From CAXXOK01 sp963666755 (GTDB taxonomy: Bacteria; Bacillota; Clostridia; Christensenellales; Aristaeellaceae), in NCBI GenBank assembly GCA_963666755.2, contig CAXXGW010000006.1, forward strand, positions 1-64,000: 64,000 bases of DNA. Reading direction: 5' to 3'. Position 1 is the stretch's first letter; every line of letters starts with the position of its first letter. Both the position numbers and the translations under genes were made by a program. The notes under the pieces are model-generated. The model was not told the origin of the DNA. It saw only the letters and a list, made by a program, of their open reading frames with translations, and did no database searches. This document shows, piece after piece, positions 25,996 to 34,089 of the stretch.

Positions 25996-26823
25996 ATGAG
26001 AAAAATTGCGATAGGCGGCTGGATTAAACGGATTTTAGTGTTGATCTTCGCGCTGGTTTACCTTGCGCCCCTGTACATCGCCGTGGTCAACTCGGTCAAG
26101 CCCTACAGCGAAATCATCAAAACGCCCTTAAACCTGCCCCAGACCTTCACCTTTCAAAACTTTGTGGACGCGTTTGAAACCTCCAACATGCCGGAATTGT
26201 ACCGCAACAGTATCGTCATTACGGCTTCCTCGGTCGGGTTGCTGATCCTGCTGACCTCCATGGCGGCCTACGTAATCGCCCGCCGCAGGGGCAAGGTATA
26301 CCAGGCGCTATACGTGTTTTCACTGGCGGGCATTATGATACCGCCGGTGGTCACGCTGATCCCCAGCATTAAAACGCTTAGCGCCCTGCACCTGCTTTAC
26401 ACCATGCCCGGCCTGCTGCTGTTCTATGCCGGCACCTACTTCAGCACCATCATCTTCCTGTATGTCGGGTTCATTCGCACCATCCCCGCCAGCTTGGACG
26501 AATCGGCCTACATTGACGGCGCGTCTCCCTTCAAGACGTTCTTCTCCATCATTTTTCCGCTGATTAAGCCCTGCACGGCGACCGCCGTGATCTTCCTGGG
26601 CATGTGGATATGGAACGACTTCCTGAACCCGATGTACATCCTGGGCTTCCGGGGCGGCAAGACGATTACAACCGGTATTTACAATGCCATCGGCGCGTAC
26701 ACCTCCATGTGGAACCTCGTGTTCGCCAACGTGATGCTTGCCTCGCTGCCCATCATCCTCCTCTACCTGTCCATGCAAAAAATGTTCATGCAGGGCCTGA
26801 CATCGGGCGCTGTCAAAGGCTAA
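25996..26823 (+). CDS. Sugar ABC permease, MalG/LacG type
   Basis: 275 residues with six membrane segments and the EAA loop DESAYIDGASPFKTFFSIIF near residue 170. It partners the preceding permease to form the pore. The ATG overlaps closely with the previous stop codon (one-base gap), so translation is coupled. The C-terminal QKMFMQGLTSGAVKG is typical of the family. The locus ends with the terminator at 26883. Confidence 0.92.
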   Translation: MRKIAIGGWIKRILVLIFALVYLAPLYIAVVNSVKPYSEIIKTPLNLPQTFTFQNFVDAFETSNMPELYRNSIVITASSVGLLILLTSMAAYVIARRRGKVYQALYVFSLAGIMIPPVVTLIPSIKTLSALHLLYTMPGLLLFYAGTYFSTIIFLYVGFIRTIPASLDESAYIDGASPFKTFFSIIFPLIKPCTATAVIFLGMWIWNDFLNPMYILGFRGGKTITTGIYNAIGAYTSMWNLVFANVMLASLPIILLYLSMQKMFMQGLTSGAVKG

Positions 26824-26882
26824 GCCAGACCGTGGCGCCGCCGGATTGGGCAAGCGCAATCTCTGCGGTTCCATACACCGTG

Positions 26883-26923
26883 ACAATGGCCGTATCCTGA
26901 CCGTGGATAGGGCCATTGTTTTC
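26883..26923 (+). terminator. Terminator of first ABC importer operon
   Basis: ACAATGGCC pairs with GGCCATTGT, with an inner TATCC/GGATA helix around TGACCGT, followed by TTTTCC. Bases 26924-27115 hold nothing I can name. Confidence 0.85.
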
Positions 26924-27115
26924 CGTTGCGATGGTTTCACCGATCAAGGGCCGCGTTTCGCAAGTAAAACCGGGCGCCGCCGTGCGATCAAAAGACAGGG
27001 CACGGTCCAGGCAATAAAAACGAAACGTATATAATATAAGCGCAGAATTTGAGCCTGACTGCCCGTGCATCCGGCAGTATGGGACGTACATTTTTGTATA
27101 TTTCTATCGAAACAC

Positions 27116-27144
27116 TTGACAAGCCGTACCTCATCATGTATATT
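27116..27144 (+). promoter_or_regulatory. Promoter of ribose-type importer operon
   Basis: TTGACA and TATATT with a 17-base spacer, close to consensus. Strong promoters under a repressor fit this pattern. Confidence 0.85.
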
Positions 27145-27156
27145 GTTCGCAAATAG

Positions 27157-27166
27157 AAACGTTACG
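27157..27166. promoter_or_regulatory. LacI-type operator downstream of the -10 box
   Basis: AAACGTTACG, 12 bases after the -10, where a bound repressor would block transcription start. The same ten bases occur at 33221-33230 in the same position relative to a promoter, and the lacI-type gene lies between the two. Confidence 0.7.
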
Positions 27167-27284
27167 CTTTGTGAATAGATTCGGAGTCTGCCGTCATGGA
27201 TCGCAATTTCCTGCCATACAGCCAAGCTGCGTTTGAAGCGCAAGAAAACGCATACAATAAAGAATCGGGAAGGGCGGAGCAGAA

Positions 27285-28787
27285 TTGGGCGAGGTCATAC
27301 TGACCATGGAAGGCATCGATAAAACCTTCCCGGGCGTGCATGCGCTGGACAATGTCAGCCTTGAGGTACGGCAGGGCGAGGTGCATGCGCTGATGGGGGA
27401 AAACGGCGCGGGCAAATCGACGCTGATGAAGGTGCTCACCGGTATCTATCAAAAGGACGCGGGCAAAATCATCTATGAGGGGCGCGAGGTCCATTTTTCC
27501 AGCCCCCGCGAAGCGCAGGCCGCCGGTATCGTAATCGTGCATCAGGAATTGAACATGATGGGGCACCTGACCGTCGCGCAGAATATTTTTATCGGGCGCG
27601 AACCCAAACACGGGATGCTGATCGACGACGCGCGCATGAACGAGGATGCTCGCGCGCTGTTCATGCAGCTGGGCATTGATATTGATCCGCGGGAAACCAT
27701 GAGCAGGCTGACCGTAGGCAAGCAGCAGATGTGCGAGATTGCCAAGGCCATCAGCCACGAGGCGAAGGTCATCGTTTTTGACGAACCCAGCGCCGCCCTG
27801 ACCGACGCGGAGATCGACCAGCTGTTCCGTATCATCCGGGAACTGCGTGACCGCCAGTACGGCATCGTTTACATATCGCACCGCATGGACGAGATCAAGC
27901 GCATCACCGACCGCGTGACCGTCATGCGCGACGGGCAGACCGTGGGCACCCTGGTCACTGCCGATAGCACCAAGGACGACATCATTCACATGATGGTGGG
28001 CCGCGTGATCTTTGAAGCGCCCAAAACACACAGCAACGTACCGGCCGATGCGCCCGTGGTGCTCAGGGTGGAACACCTGAACGCGGGCCGCATGGTACAG
28101 GATATCAGCTTTACCCTGCGCAAGGGAGAGATTCTCGGTTTTTCCGGCCTGATGGGCGCGGGGCGCACCGAGACGGCGCGCGCCCTGTTTGGCGCGGACG
28201 CGCGCGACAGCGGCGATATCTTTGTGGAGGGCGTCAAGGTGAACATCCGCTCCCCGCAGGACGCGGTGCGCGCGGGCATCGGCTACCTTTCGGAGGATCG
28301 CAAGCGCTACGGCGTGGTGCTGAAAAAAAACATCTGTGAAAACAGCACCCTCGCCTGCCTGCAAAACTATGTCAAGCACGGCAGCATCATCAACAGCGAG
28401 GCGGAACGCGAGGTAACCCAGCGCATGGTGGACGCGCTGAAAACCAAAACCCCGGGTGTGGAACAACTGGTGATGAACCTTTCCGGCGGCAACCAGCAAA
28501 AGGTGGTCGTCGCCAAGTGGCTCATCAGCAACAGCAAGATTCTGATTTTTGACGAGCCAACCCGCGGCATCGACGTGGGCGCCAAGCAGGAGATCTACGA
28601 GCTGATGAACCGGTTGGTGCAGGAAGGCAAGTCCATCATCATGATTTCCTCCGAAATGCCGGAAATCCTCCGTATGAGCGATCGCATCATCGTCATGTGC
28701 GAAGGCAAGAAAACCGCCGATTTCGACGTAGCCGAGGCAACACAGGAAAAGATCATGAACGCCGCGACCCGTGAAATCGCCGTTTGA
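27285..28787 (+). CDS. Sugar ABC ATPase, RbsA/MglA type (two ATPase domains)
   Basis: 500 residues from TTG 27285 behind AAGGGCGGAG (an ATG at 27306 is the alternative). There are two fused ATPase domains: Walker A GENGAGKSTLMKVLTG near residue 40, LTVGKQQMCEIAKAISHEAK and VIVFDEPSAALTDAEI in the first; LSGGNQQKVVVAKWL and ILIFDEPTRGIDVGAKQEIY in the second, whose Walker A is degenerate (GLMGAGRTETAR) as usual for this family. It powers import of a monosaccharide, with the two RbsC-type permeases and the binding protein that follow. Confidence 0.95.
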   Translation: MGEVILTMEGIDKTFPGVHALDNVSLEVRQGEVHALMGENGAGKSTLMKVLTGIYQKDAGKIIYEGREVHFSSPREAQAAGIVIVHQELNMMGHLTVAQNIFIGREPKHGMLIDDARMNEDARALFMQLGIDIDPRETMSRLTVGKQQMCEIAKAISHEAKVIVFDEPSAALTDAEIDQLFRIIRELRDRQYGIVYISHRMDEIKRITDRVTVMRDGQTVGTLVTADSTKDDIIHMMVGRVIFEAPKTHSNVPADAPVVLRVEHLNAGRMVQDISFTLRKGEILGFSGLMGAGRTETARALFGADARDSGDIFVEGVKVNIRSPQDAVRAGIGYLSEDRKRYGVVLKKNICENSTLACLQNYVKHGSIINSEAEREVTQRMVDALKTKTPGVEQLVMNLSGGNQQKVVVAKWLISNSKILIFDEPTRGIDVGAKQEIYELMNRLVQEGKSIIMISSEMPEILRMSDRIIVMCEGKKTADFDVAEATQEKIMNAATREIAV

Positions 28788-28801
28788 GGAGGATACCCAC
28801 T

Positions 28802-29803
28802 GTGAAAGCAGCACTCCAGAGGTTTAAGAACCTGCGTTTTGTCCGCGTAATCGGCTTCAACCGCGTGCTCCTGATTGCGATCATTTTTCTGATGTATGGG
28901 CTGTTTACCCTGCTGACGCCCCTTTTGCGTAACGGTTCCTCCTTCGTGAATTACAACCGTGTGATGAGCGCGCTCAACTATGCCTACTTCATCGGGTTTA
29001 TGGGGCTTGGCGTCACGTTCGTCATTGCGACCGGCGGCATCGACTTTTCCATCGGGCCGGTCATGTTCTGCTCCGCGCTCATCTCCGGCTACTGCCTGAC
29101 CAAGTTTGCCCTGCCGCTATGGCTGTGTATTTTCATCAGCATCGGCGTGGGCGCGGTGTTCGGCAGCATTGGCGGCTACTTTGTGGCCTACCGGCGGCTG
29201 CCCTCGTTTATCACTTCGCTGGCGCTGATGCAGGCGGCCAAAGGCGTCGGCTCCATCTTTACCAAAACGCAGTCGGTCACGTGGCCGTCTGACAACCCTG
29301 CCACATCGTGGTATCGCGATCTGGTCAAGACCAACAACTTTCCCGTGGGCTTCTTGATCCTGATCGCGGTGGCCATCGTATGCGCCATCATCCTGTACCG
29401 CACGACGGCGGGCCGCTACATGCTGTGCATCGGCAGCAACCGTGAGGCGGTGCGCCTGTCGGGCGTGGACACGCGCCGGTGGGAGATGCTGGCCTACATC
29501 CTGTGCGGCACGCTCGCGGGCTTGGCGGCCATCTTCTATGTGGGCGCTTACACCACCGTGCAGCCGGGGCTTGGCGATACGTTCAACAACGATGCCATTG
29601 CTGCCTGCGTGATGGGCGGCACGTCCATGGCGGGCGGGTCGGCGTCGATTCTCGGCACGGTGATCGGTGCGATCATCGTAGCGCTGATGCAGGAAGGGAT
29701 TCTGGCAATGGGCTTTACCATCTCCTATCAGTATGTGCTCACCGGCCTGATCGTCCTTATCGCGGTGACGGCGGATATCACGAGCCGCAAACGCAGGAAC
29801 TGA
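28802..29803 (+). CDS. Sugar ABC permease 1, RbsC type
   Basis: 333 residues from GTG 28802; GGAGG at 28788-28792 overlaps the upstream stop codon and gives correct spacing. Eight to ten hydrophobic segments, with the family blocks GLGVTFVIATGGIDFSIGPVM and GTSMAGGSASILGTVIGAII split over the protein. Permeases of this type form dimers; here two different genes follow each other, so a heterodimer is likely. It overlaps no neighbour; the second permease starts 33 bases downstream. Confidence 0.92.
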   Translation: MKAALQRFKNLRFVRVIGFNRVLLIAIIFLMYGLFTLLTPLLRNGSSFVNYNRVMSALNYAYFIGFMGLGVTFVIATGGIDFSIGPVMFCSALISGYCLTKFALPLWLCIFISIGVGAVFGSIGGYFVAYRRLPSFITSLALMQAAKGVGSIFTKTQSVTWPSDNPATSWYRDLVKTNNFPVGFLILIAVAIVCAIILYRTTAGRYMLCIGSNREAVRLSGVDTRRWEMLAYILCGTLAGLAAIFYVGAYTTVQPGLGDTFNNDAIAACVMGGTSMAGGSASILGTVIGAIIVALMQEGILAMGFTISYQYVLTGLIVLIAVTADITSRKRRN

Positions 29804-29836
29804 TCACCGCATTAAGCAGATTGAGGGGGCACGGAT

Positions 29837-30814
29837 ATGACAGGGCAACGGAAAAAGACCTTTTTGCAGGCGGCAGGCGTGCAGCAACTGGTGATCGTCG
29901 GGGTGCTGATCATCCTGTTCACGTTCTTTTGCCTGATGAGCGCCTCGTTTCGCAAATACACCACGTTAATCACCATGGCGAGCTACATGTACTACATCAT
30001 GCTGATGGCCATCGGCGTTACGTTTCCGCTCATCACGGGGGGCGTGGATCTATCCATCGGCACGGGGCTGGTGTGTTACTCGATCGTGGGCAGCTACATG
30101 ATGCGGCAGCTGGGCCTGCCCATCGGGGTTGCCATGGCCGTGACCGTGGGCATGGGCATCCTGTTTGGCTTCATCAACGGCGTGGTTGTCGCCAAGCTGG
30201 ACTTGCCACCCTTTATTACCACCCTGTGCACAATGATGATCGTACGCGGGCTGGGCTCGATCCTGACCAGCGGTATGACCGGCGTTTGGCCGATGGCCGG
30301 GCAGGAAGGCAGTTGGGTGCGCGACCTGCTTAAGTACAAGATTGGCGATGTAACCTACCCCGTGGGCATGATCCTCATCCTGCTGCTGGTGCTGATCATG
30401 TCCATCATCCTGAACCACACGCGCGTAGGCCGCTACATCATCGCCATCGGCAGCAACAAGGAAGCCCTGAAGCTGTCTGGCGTGAACGTTGCACGGTGGC
30501 ACATCATGGCATACGTCATATCGGGCTTCTTTGCGGGGCTGGCTGCCATCGCCTACGCATGCACCTTCACCAGCATCACACCGGGTACCGGCGCGGGTCT
30601 GGAACTGGACGCCATCGGCGGCGCCATCATCGGCGGCACGGCCATGACCGGTGGCAGCGGCTCCATCGTGGGCACATTCCTGGGCGTATGTCTGATATCC
30701 TTGCTCAAAACCGGTCTGCCTAACATCGGCCTGCAGGCCAACTGGCAACAGATCATCACCGGCGGCATCCTGATCGTCGCGGTCACGATCGACATGGCGC
30801 GCCGCAAGAAATAG
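29837..30814 (+). CDS. Sugar ABC permease 2, RbsC type
   Basis: 325 residues, same fold as the preceding permease: AIGVTFPLITGGVDLSIGTG near residue 60 and IGGTAMTGGSGSIVGTFLGV near residue 265. Ribosome site GAGGGGGC. The paired, non-identical RbsC proteins resemble YtfT/YjfF-type furanose importers, in which two distinct permeases are encoded side by side, but substrate cannot be read from this. Confidence 0.92.
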   Translation: MTGQRKKTFLQAAGVQQLVIVGVLIILFTFFCLMSASFRKYTTLITMASYMYYIMLMAIGVTFPLITGGVDLSIGTGLVCYSIVGSYMMRQLGLPIGVAMAVTVGMGILFGFINGVVVAKLDLPPFITTLCTMMIVRGLGSILTSGMTGVWPMAGQEGSWVRDLLKYKIGDVTYPVGMILILLLVLIMSIILNHTRVGRYIIAIGSNKEALKLSGVNVARWHIMAYVISGFFAGLAAIAYACTFTSITPGTGAGLELDAIGGAIIGGTAMTGGSGSIVGTFLGVCLISLLKTGLPNIGLQANWQQIITGGILIVAVTIDMARRKK

Positions 30815-30873
30815 GCGCATCCACGGGTTATGTACGCCAAAAGGCGTCATAGATAAAAAAAGGGGGTCATCAC

Positions 30874-31965
30874 ATGAAAAAGGCGCTGTCTCTGATCCTG
30901 GTGCTGGCTATGGTCGTTAGCCTGTGCTCCTTCGCTTATGCCGACGAAGCGAAGACCTACTCCTTCGAGATCGTGTCCAAGGGCTTCCAGTCCACGTACT
31001 GGCAGGCTGTGCTCAAGGGCTGCCAGGATGAGACCACCAGACTCAACACCGAAGCCGGTTACGAGATGATCAAGTTCAACATGGTCGGCCCTGACTCCGA
31101 GAGCGACATCGCGGTGCAGGTGAACATGTTCGAATCCGCGCTGAACGCCAAGCCCGACGCGATCGGTCTGGCCGCGCTGGATGTGAACGCGCTCAACGAC
31201 AACATCGCCGCCGCGCAGGCCGCAGGCATCCCGATCATCGGGTTTGACTCCGGCGTGCCGAATGCTCCCGCCGGCGCCGTGCTGGCCAATGCCTCCACCG
31301 ACAACTATGCCGCCGGCACCGTGGTCGCGGAGAACCTCTACGCCAAGATCAAGGCCCGCATCGCCGCCGCCACCGCGCCCGTGCGCGTAGGCGAAATCAA
31401 CCAGGATGCCACCTCCGAGTCCATCACCAACCGCGGCCTTGGCTTCATCGACAAGTTCATCGAGCTGGCCGCCGCCGACGGTTACAAAGTAGCCGTGATC
31501 GGCAACGACAAGTACGTGGGCGATTCCAAGGGCGACAAGGCTGCCGAGGCGGATGCCAATGTGATTATCGAAGTGCGCGTGCCCGCGCAGACCACCACCG
31601 AGCTGTGCGCCACCGAAGCGGGCGTTGTGCTCAACCAGCCCGATACCATCGCTATCTTCGGCTCCAACCAGGTCGCGGCCGAGGGCGTCATCACCGCCAA
31701 CGAGACGCTGAATCTCTGCGGCTCCGAGGACACGCAGATCATCGCCGTGGGCTTTGACTCCGGCACCGTGATCAAGGCCGCCGTGACCGCCGGCACCATG
31801 TACGGCGCTGTGACGCAGAGCCCCGTGGGCATCGGCATCAAGCTGATTGACCTGCTGCTGGCTTCTGCCAAAGGCGAGGCCGTGCAGGATACCGATACCG
31901 GCTGCGCGTTCTACACCGCCGCCAATATCGGCTCCCCCGAAATCGCGCCCAATCTGTACGACTAA
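30874..31965 (+). CDS. Sugar ABC binding protein, RbsB type
   Basis: 363 residues behind AAAAGGGGG. The signal peptide covers residues 1-23 (SLILVLAMVVSLCSFAYA), cleaved before DEAKTYSFEIV; the cysteine inside it is not in a lipobox context. The mature part has the periplasmic-binding family 4 fold: FKIVSKGFQSTYWQAVLKG-like start, IPIIGFDSGVPNAP for the hinge, and AVGFDSGTVIKAAVTAGTM near the C-terminus. It is unusually the last gene of the importer operon and is followed by a long GC hairpin. Confidence 0.92.
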   Translation: MKKALSLILVLAMVVSLCSFAYADEAKTYSFEIVSKGFQSTYWQAVLKGCQDETTRLNTEAGYEMIKFNMVGPDSESDIAVQVNMFESALNAKPDAIGLAALDVNALNDNIAAAQAAGIPIIGFDSGVPNAPAGAVLANASTDNYAAGTVVAENLYAKIKARIAAATAPVRVGEINQDATSESITNRGLGFIDKFIELAAADGYKVAVIGNDKYVGDSKGDKAAEADANVIIEVRVPAQTTTELCATEAGVVLNQPDTIAIFGSNQVAAEGVITANETLNLCGSEDTQIIAVGFDSGTVIKAAVTAGTMYGAVTQSPVGIGIKLIDLLLASAKGEAVQDTDTGCAFYTAANIGSPEIAPNLYD

Positions 31966-31979
31966 TCACCAGACACACC

Positions 31980-32010
31980 AGCGCCGCGCCCCATAGGGGG
32001 GCGCGGCGCT
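31980..32010. terminator. GC-rich hairpin between convergent genes
   Basis: 13-bp stem AGCGCCGCGCCCC/GGGGCGCGGCGCT with a short loop, lying between the binding-protein gene (+) and the lacI-type gene (-). Neither strand has a good T-run, so it may act more as a 3'-end stabiliser than as a full terminator. Confidence 0.6.
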
Positions 32011-32042
32011 GCCCGTATTGATTCAGAGAACGCGTTGTAAGG

Positions 32043-33062
32043 TCAGCGCTTGCGCAGGTCGCGTATGCTTCCGCCAATGGAGAGCTGTGTGGACAGGGTG
32101 ATAATCTGATGCAGCGCGTTGGCGTCCGGTTCGGTTAACAGGCGCAGCAGTTGCTTGGCCACGCATTCGCCGATGGCGTTCTGGGGTTGCTTGACCAGCG
32201 TCAGGTTCGGGAAGATCGCCCCAAAGAGATCCAGTTTGTCAAACCCGATAAAAGACATGTGCTCCGGCACCTTGAGCTGCGCTTCGTTCAGCGCGATCAT
32301 GGCACCCAGCGTCATTTCAAAGTTAGTCACAAACACGGCAGTGGGGCGCTTTGGCAAAGCGACCAGCTGCTTCATGGCGGCATAGCCGCCCTCCATGGTG
32401 TAGTCGCTGAAGCATATCAGTTCTTCGCGCGGGGTCAGGCCAAACTCCGCATATGCGTTCAGGTAACCGTCTCTACGCTTTTGGGTGGTGTAGATATTGT
32501 CGTTGCCCAACACCAGTCCGATATCCACATGGCCGGATTCGATCAGGTAACGGGTTGCCTTCTCCGCCGCGTCCACATTGTCGACCACCACGCCGCTCAC
32601 AAGGCCGTTCAGGGATTTACAAACGCGGTCCACCAGCACGATGGGGATGCCCGCTTCCAGCGCGGGCTTCAAGTGTTCGCCGCTCTGGTCTGTGGGCATG
32701 TTGATAAGCCCGTCCACGCGCTTGTGCACCAGAAACGAAACGGCCTCCCGCTCACGCTTTGCGTCCGTACGGCAGTCGCAAACGATCACCGCGTAGTCGT
32801 GCTTGCGCAGCATATCCTCCATGGTGGTGATGATGGACGTGATAAACTGGTTGCCCAGCTCCGGTATCACCACGCCGACAGTGCGCGACAGGCTGGTTTT
32901 GAGGCTGCGCGCAAACTCGTTGGGCACAAAGTGAAGTTGCTTGACCGCGTCATCAATCAGCTTTTTATTTTTTGGGCGCACCGTGCCGCCGTTCATGTAT
33001 TTCGATATGGTTGCCAGCCCCAGCCCGGTCAGTTTGGCGATGTCTTTCATCGTGGCAGCCAT
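32043..33062 (-). CDS. LacI-family transcriptional repressor
   Basis: 339 residues from the ATG at 33062 (GGAG nine bases upstream; a second ATG follows at 33050). The N-terminal helix-turn-helix is MKDIAKLTGLGLATISKYMN, followed by the hinge helix FARSLKTSLSRTVGVVIPEL and a sugar-binding core with FVTNFEMTLGAMIALNEAQL and FIGFDKLDLF. It lies between the importer operon and the divergent aldolase operon and probably represses both through AAACGTTACG sites, with an imported sugar or phosphate as inducer. Confidence 0.93.
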   Translation of the reverse strand: MAATMKDIAKLTGLGLATISKYMNGGTVRPKNKKLIDDAVKQLHFVPNEFARSLKTSLSRTVGVVIPELGNQFITSIITTMEDMLRKHDYAVIVCDCRTDAKREREAVSFLVHKRVDGLINMPTDQSGEHLKPALEAGIPIVLVDRVCKSLNGLVSGVVVDNVDAAEKATRYLIESGHVDIGLVLGNDNIYTTQKRRDGYLNAYAEFGLTPREELICFSDYTMEGGYAAMKQLVALPKRPTAVFVTNFEMTLGAMIALNEAQLKVPEHMSFIGFDKLDLFGAIFPNLTLVKQPQNAIGECVAKQLLRLLTEPDANALHQIITLSTQLSIGGSIRDLRKR

Positions 33063-33099
33063 ACGGTCAGCGCTCCATTTCCCTATGTCTTTCGCGAAC

Positions 33100-33128
33100 A
33101 TTATACCAAACCGGCACGGTAAACACAA
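33100..33128 (-). promoter_or_regulatory. Promoter of the lacI-type gene
   Basis: TTGTGT (33128-33123) and perfect TATAAT (33105-33100) on the - strand, 17-base spacer. Confidence 0.75.
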
Positions 33129-33180
33129 TCAAGGTTTCACGAATCGTTTGGGAAATTTTCGCCCGATTTGCGAGAGGATA

Positions 33181-33209
33181 TTGACAGAACATGTTGATAT
33201 AGATATACT
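33181..33209 (+). promoter_or_regulatory. Promoter of aldolase operon
   Basis: Consensus TTGACA and TATACT, 17-base spacer, directly followed by the operator at 33221. Confidence 0.88.
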
Positions 33210-33220
33210 GTTCAAAAGCG

Positions 33221-33230
33221 AAACGTTACG
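33221..33230. promoter_or_regulatory. LacI-type operator of aldolase operon
   Basis: AAACGTTACG, 11 bases after the -10, identical to the site at 27157. A related perfect palindrome GTAACGTTAC lies within the aldolase gene at 33582-33591, about 360 bases downstream, and could be an auxiliary operator for looping. Confidence 0.7.
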
Positions 33231-33247
33231 TATATGGAGCTGATCGA

Positions 33248-34087
33248 ATGCCACTTGTATCATCCCGTGAGTTGCTGCTGGCCGCCCAACAGGGTAAGTA
33301 TGCCGTAGGCGCATTCAACGCTGAAAACCTTGAAATGGCGCAGGCGATTATCGAAGCCGCGGATACGCTGCGCGCGCCTGTGTTGCTGCAGACCACATCC
33401 GGTACGCTGCGGTATGCGCCGCCCGCGGTGTTTGCAGGGATGGTGGGCCGCCTTGCGCGTCATGTGAAGGTTCCCGTCGCGCTCCATCTGGATCACGGCG
33501 ATAGCCTTGCCTTGGCTGAACAGTGCGTACGCGAGGGCTATACGTCCGTCATGATCGACGGCTCTCTTTTACCCTTTTCCGGTAACGTTACGCTAACGCG
33601 TCAGGTGGTCGCCATGGCGTGCGATATCCCTGTGGAGGCGGAGCTGGGCACCGTGGGCGGCAAAGAGGATGACCACAACGCCAGGCCGCAGTATACCGAC
33701 CCCGCCGAGGCTACCGATTTTGTGGAAAAGACAGGCATCAGCAGCTTCGCGGTTGCCATCGGCACAGCCCACGGCATCTATAAAGGGGAGCCGAAGCTGG
33801 ATTTGGAGCTGCTCTCCCGCATCCGGCAAACAGTATCGATCCCGTTGGTGCTGCACGGCACCAGCGGCGTACCCGCCGATCAGGTGCGCGCCTGCATCGA
33901 GCGTGGGGTTTGCAAGGTGAACTATGCCACGGAACTGCGCATTACCTTTACCGACGCGGTCAGGGCTTACCTTGCCGCCAAACCCGATCAGTTTGACCCC
34001 AAAAAATACCTCGGCGCAGGCCGCGAAGCCGTCAAAGCCCGGGTGATGGAGCTGATCCGGCTCTGCGGCTCGGACGGGAAGGCCTGA
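33248..34087 (+). CDS. Class II ketose-bisphosphate aldolase (GatY/KbaY/Fba type)
   Basis: 279 residues, zinc-dependent TIM barrel. Metal ligands and catalytic blocks are visible: HLDHGDSLALAEQC, VEAELGTVGGKEDDHN, IGTAHGIYKGEPKLDLE and VLHGTSGVPADQV. It cleaves a ketose-1,6-bisphosphate into dihydroxyacetone phosphate and glyceraldehyde 3-phosphate. Because the operon also encodes a GatD-type dehydrogenase and a PfkB kinase, tagatose-bisphosphate or a related epimer is a likelier substrate than fructose-bisphosphate. The next gene starts two bases after its stop codon. Confidence 0.9.
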   Translation: MPLVSSRELLLAAQQGKYAVGAFNAENLEMAQAIIEAADTLRAPVLLQTTSGTLRYAPPAVFAGMVGRLARHVKVPVALHLDHGDSLALAEQCVREGYTSVMIDGSLLPFSGNVTLTRQVVAMACDIPVEAELGTVGGKEDDHNARPQYTDPAEATDFVEKTGISSFAVAIGTAHGIYKGEPKLDLELLSRIRQTVSIPLVLHGTSGVPADQVRACIERGVCKVNYATELRITFTDAVRAYLAAKPDQFDPKKYLGAGREAVKARVMELIRLCGSDGKA

Positions 34088-34089
34088 CC

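Noticed and set aside
33582..33591. Internal GTAACGTTAC as the start of a second promoter
   Set aside because: No -35/-10 pair near it; kept only as a possible auxiliary operator.
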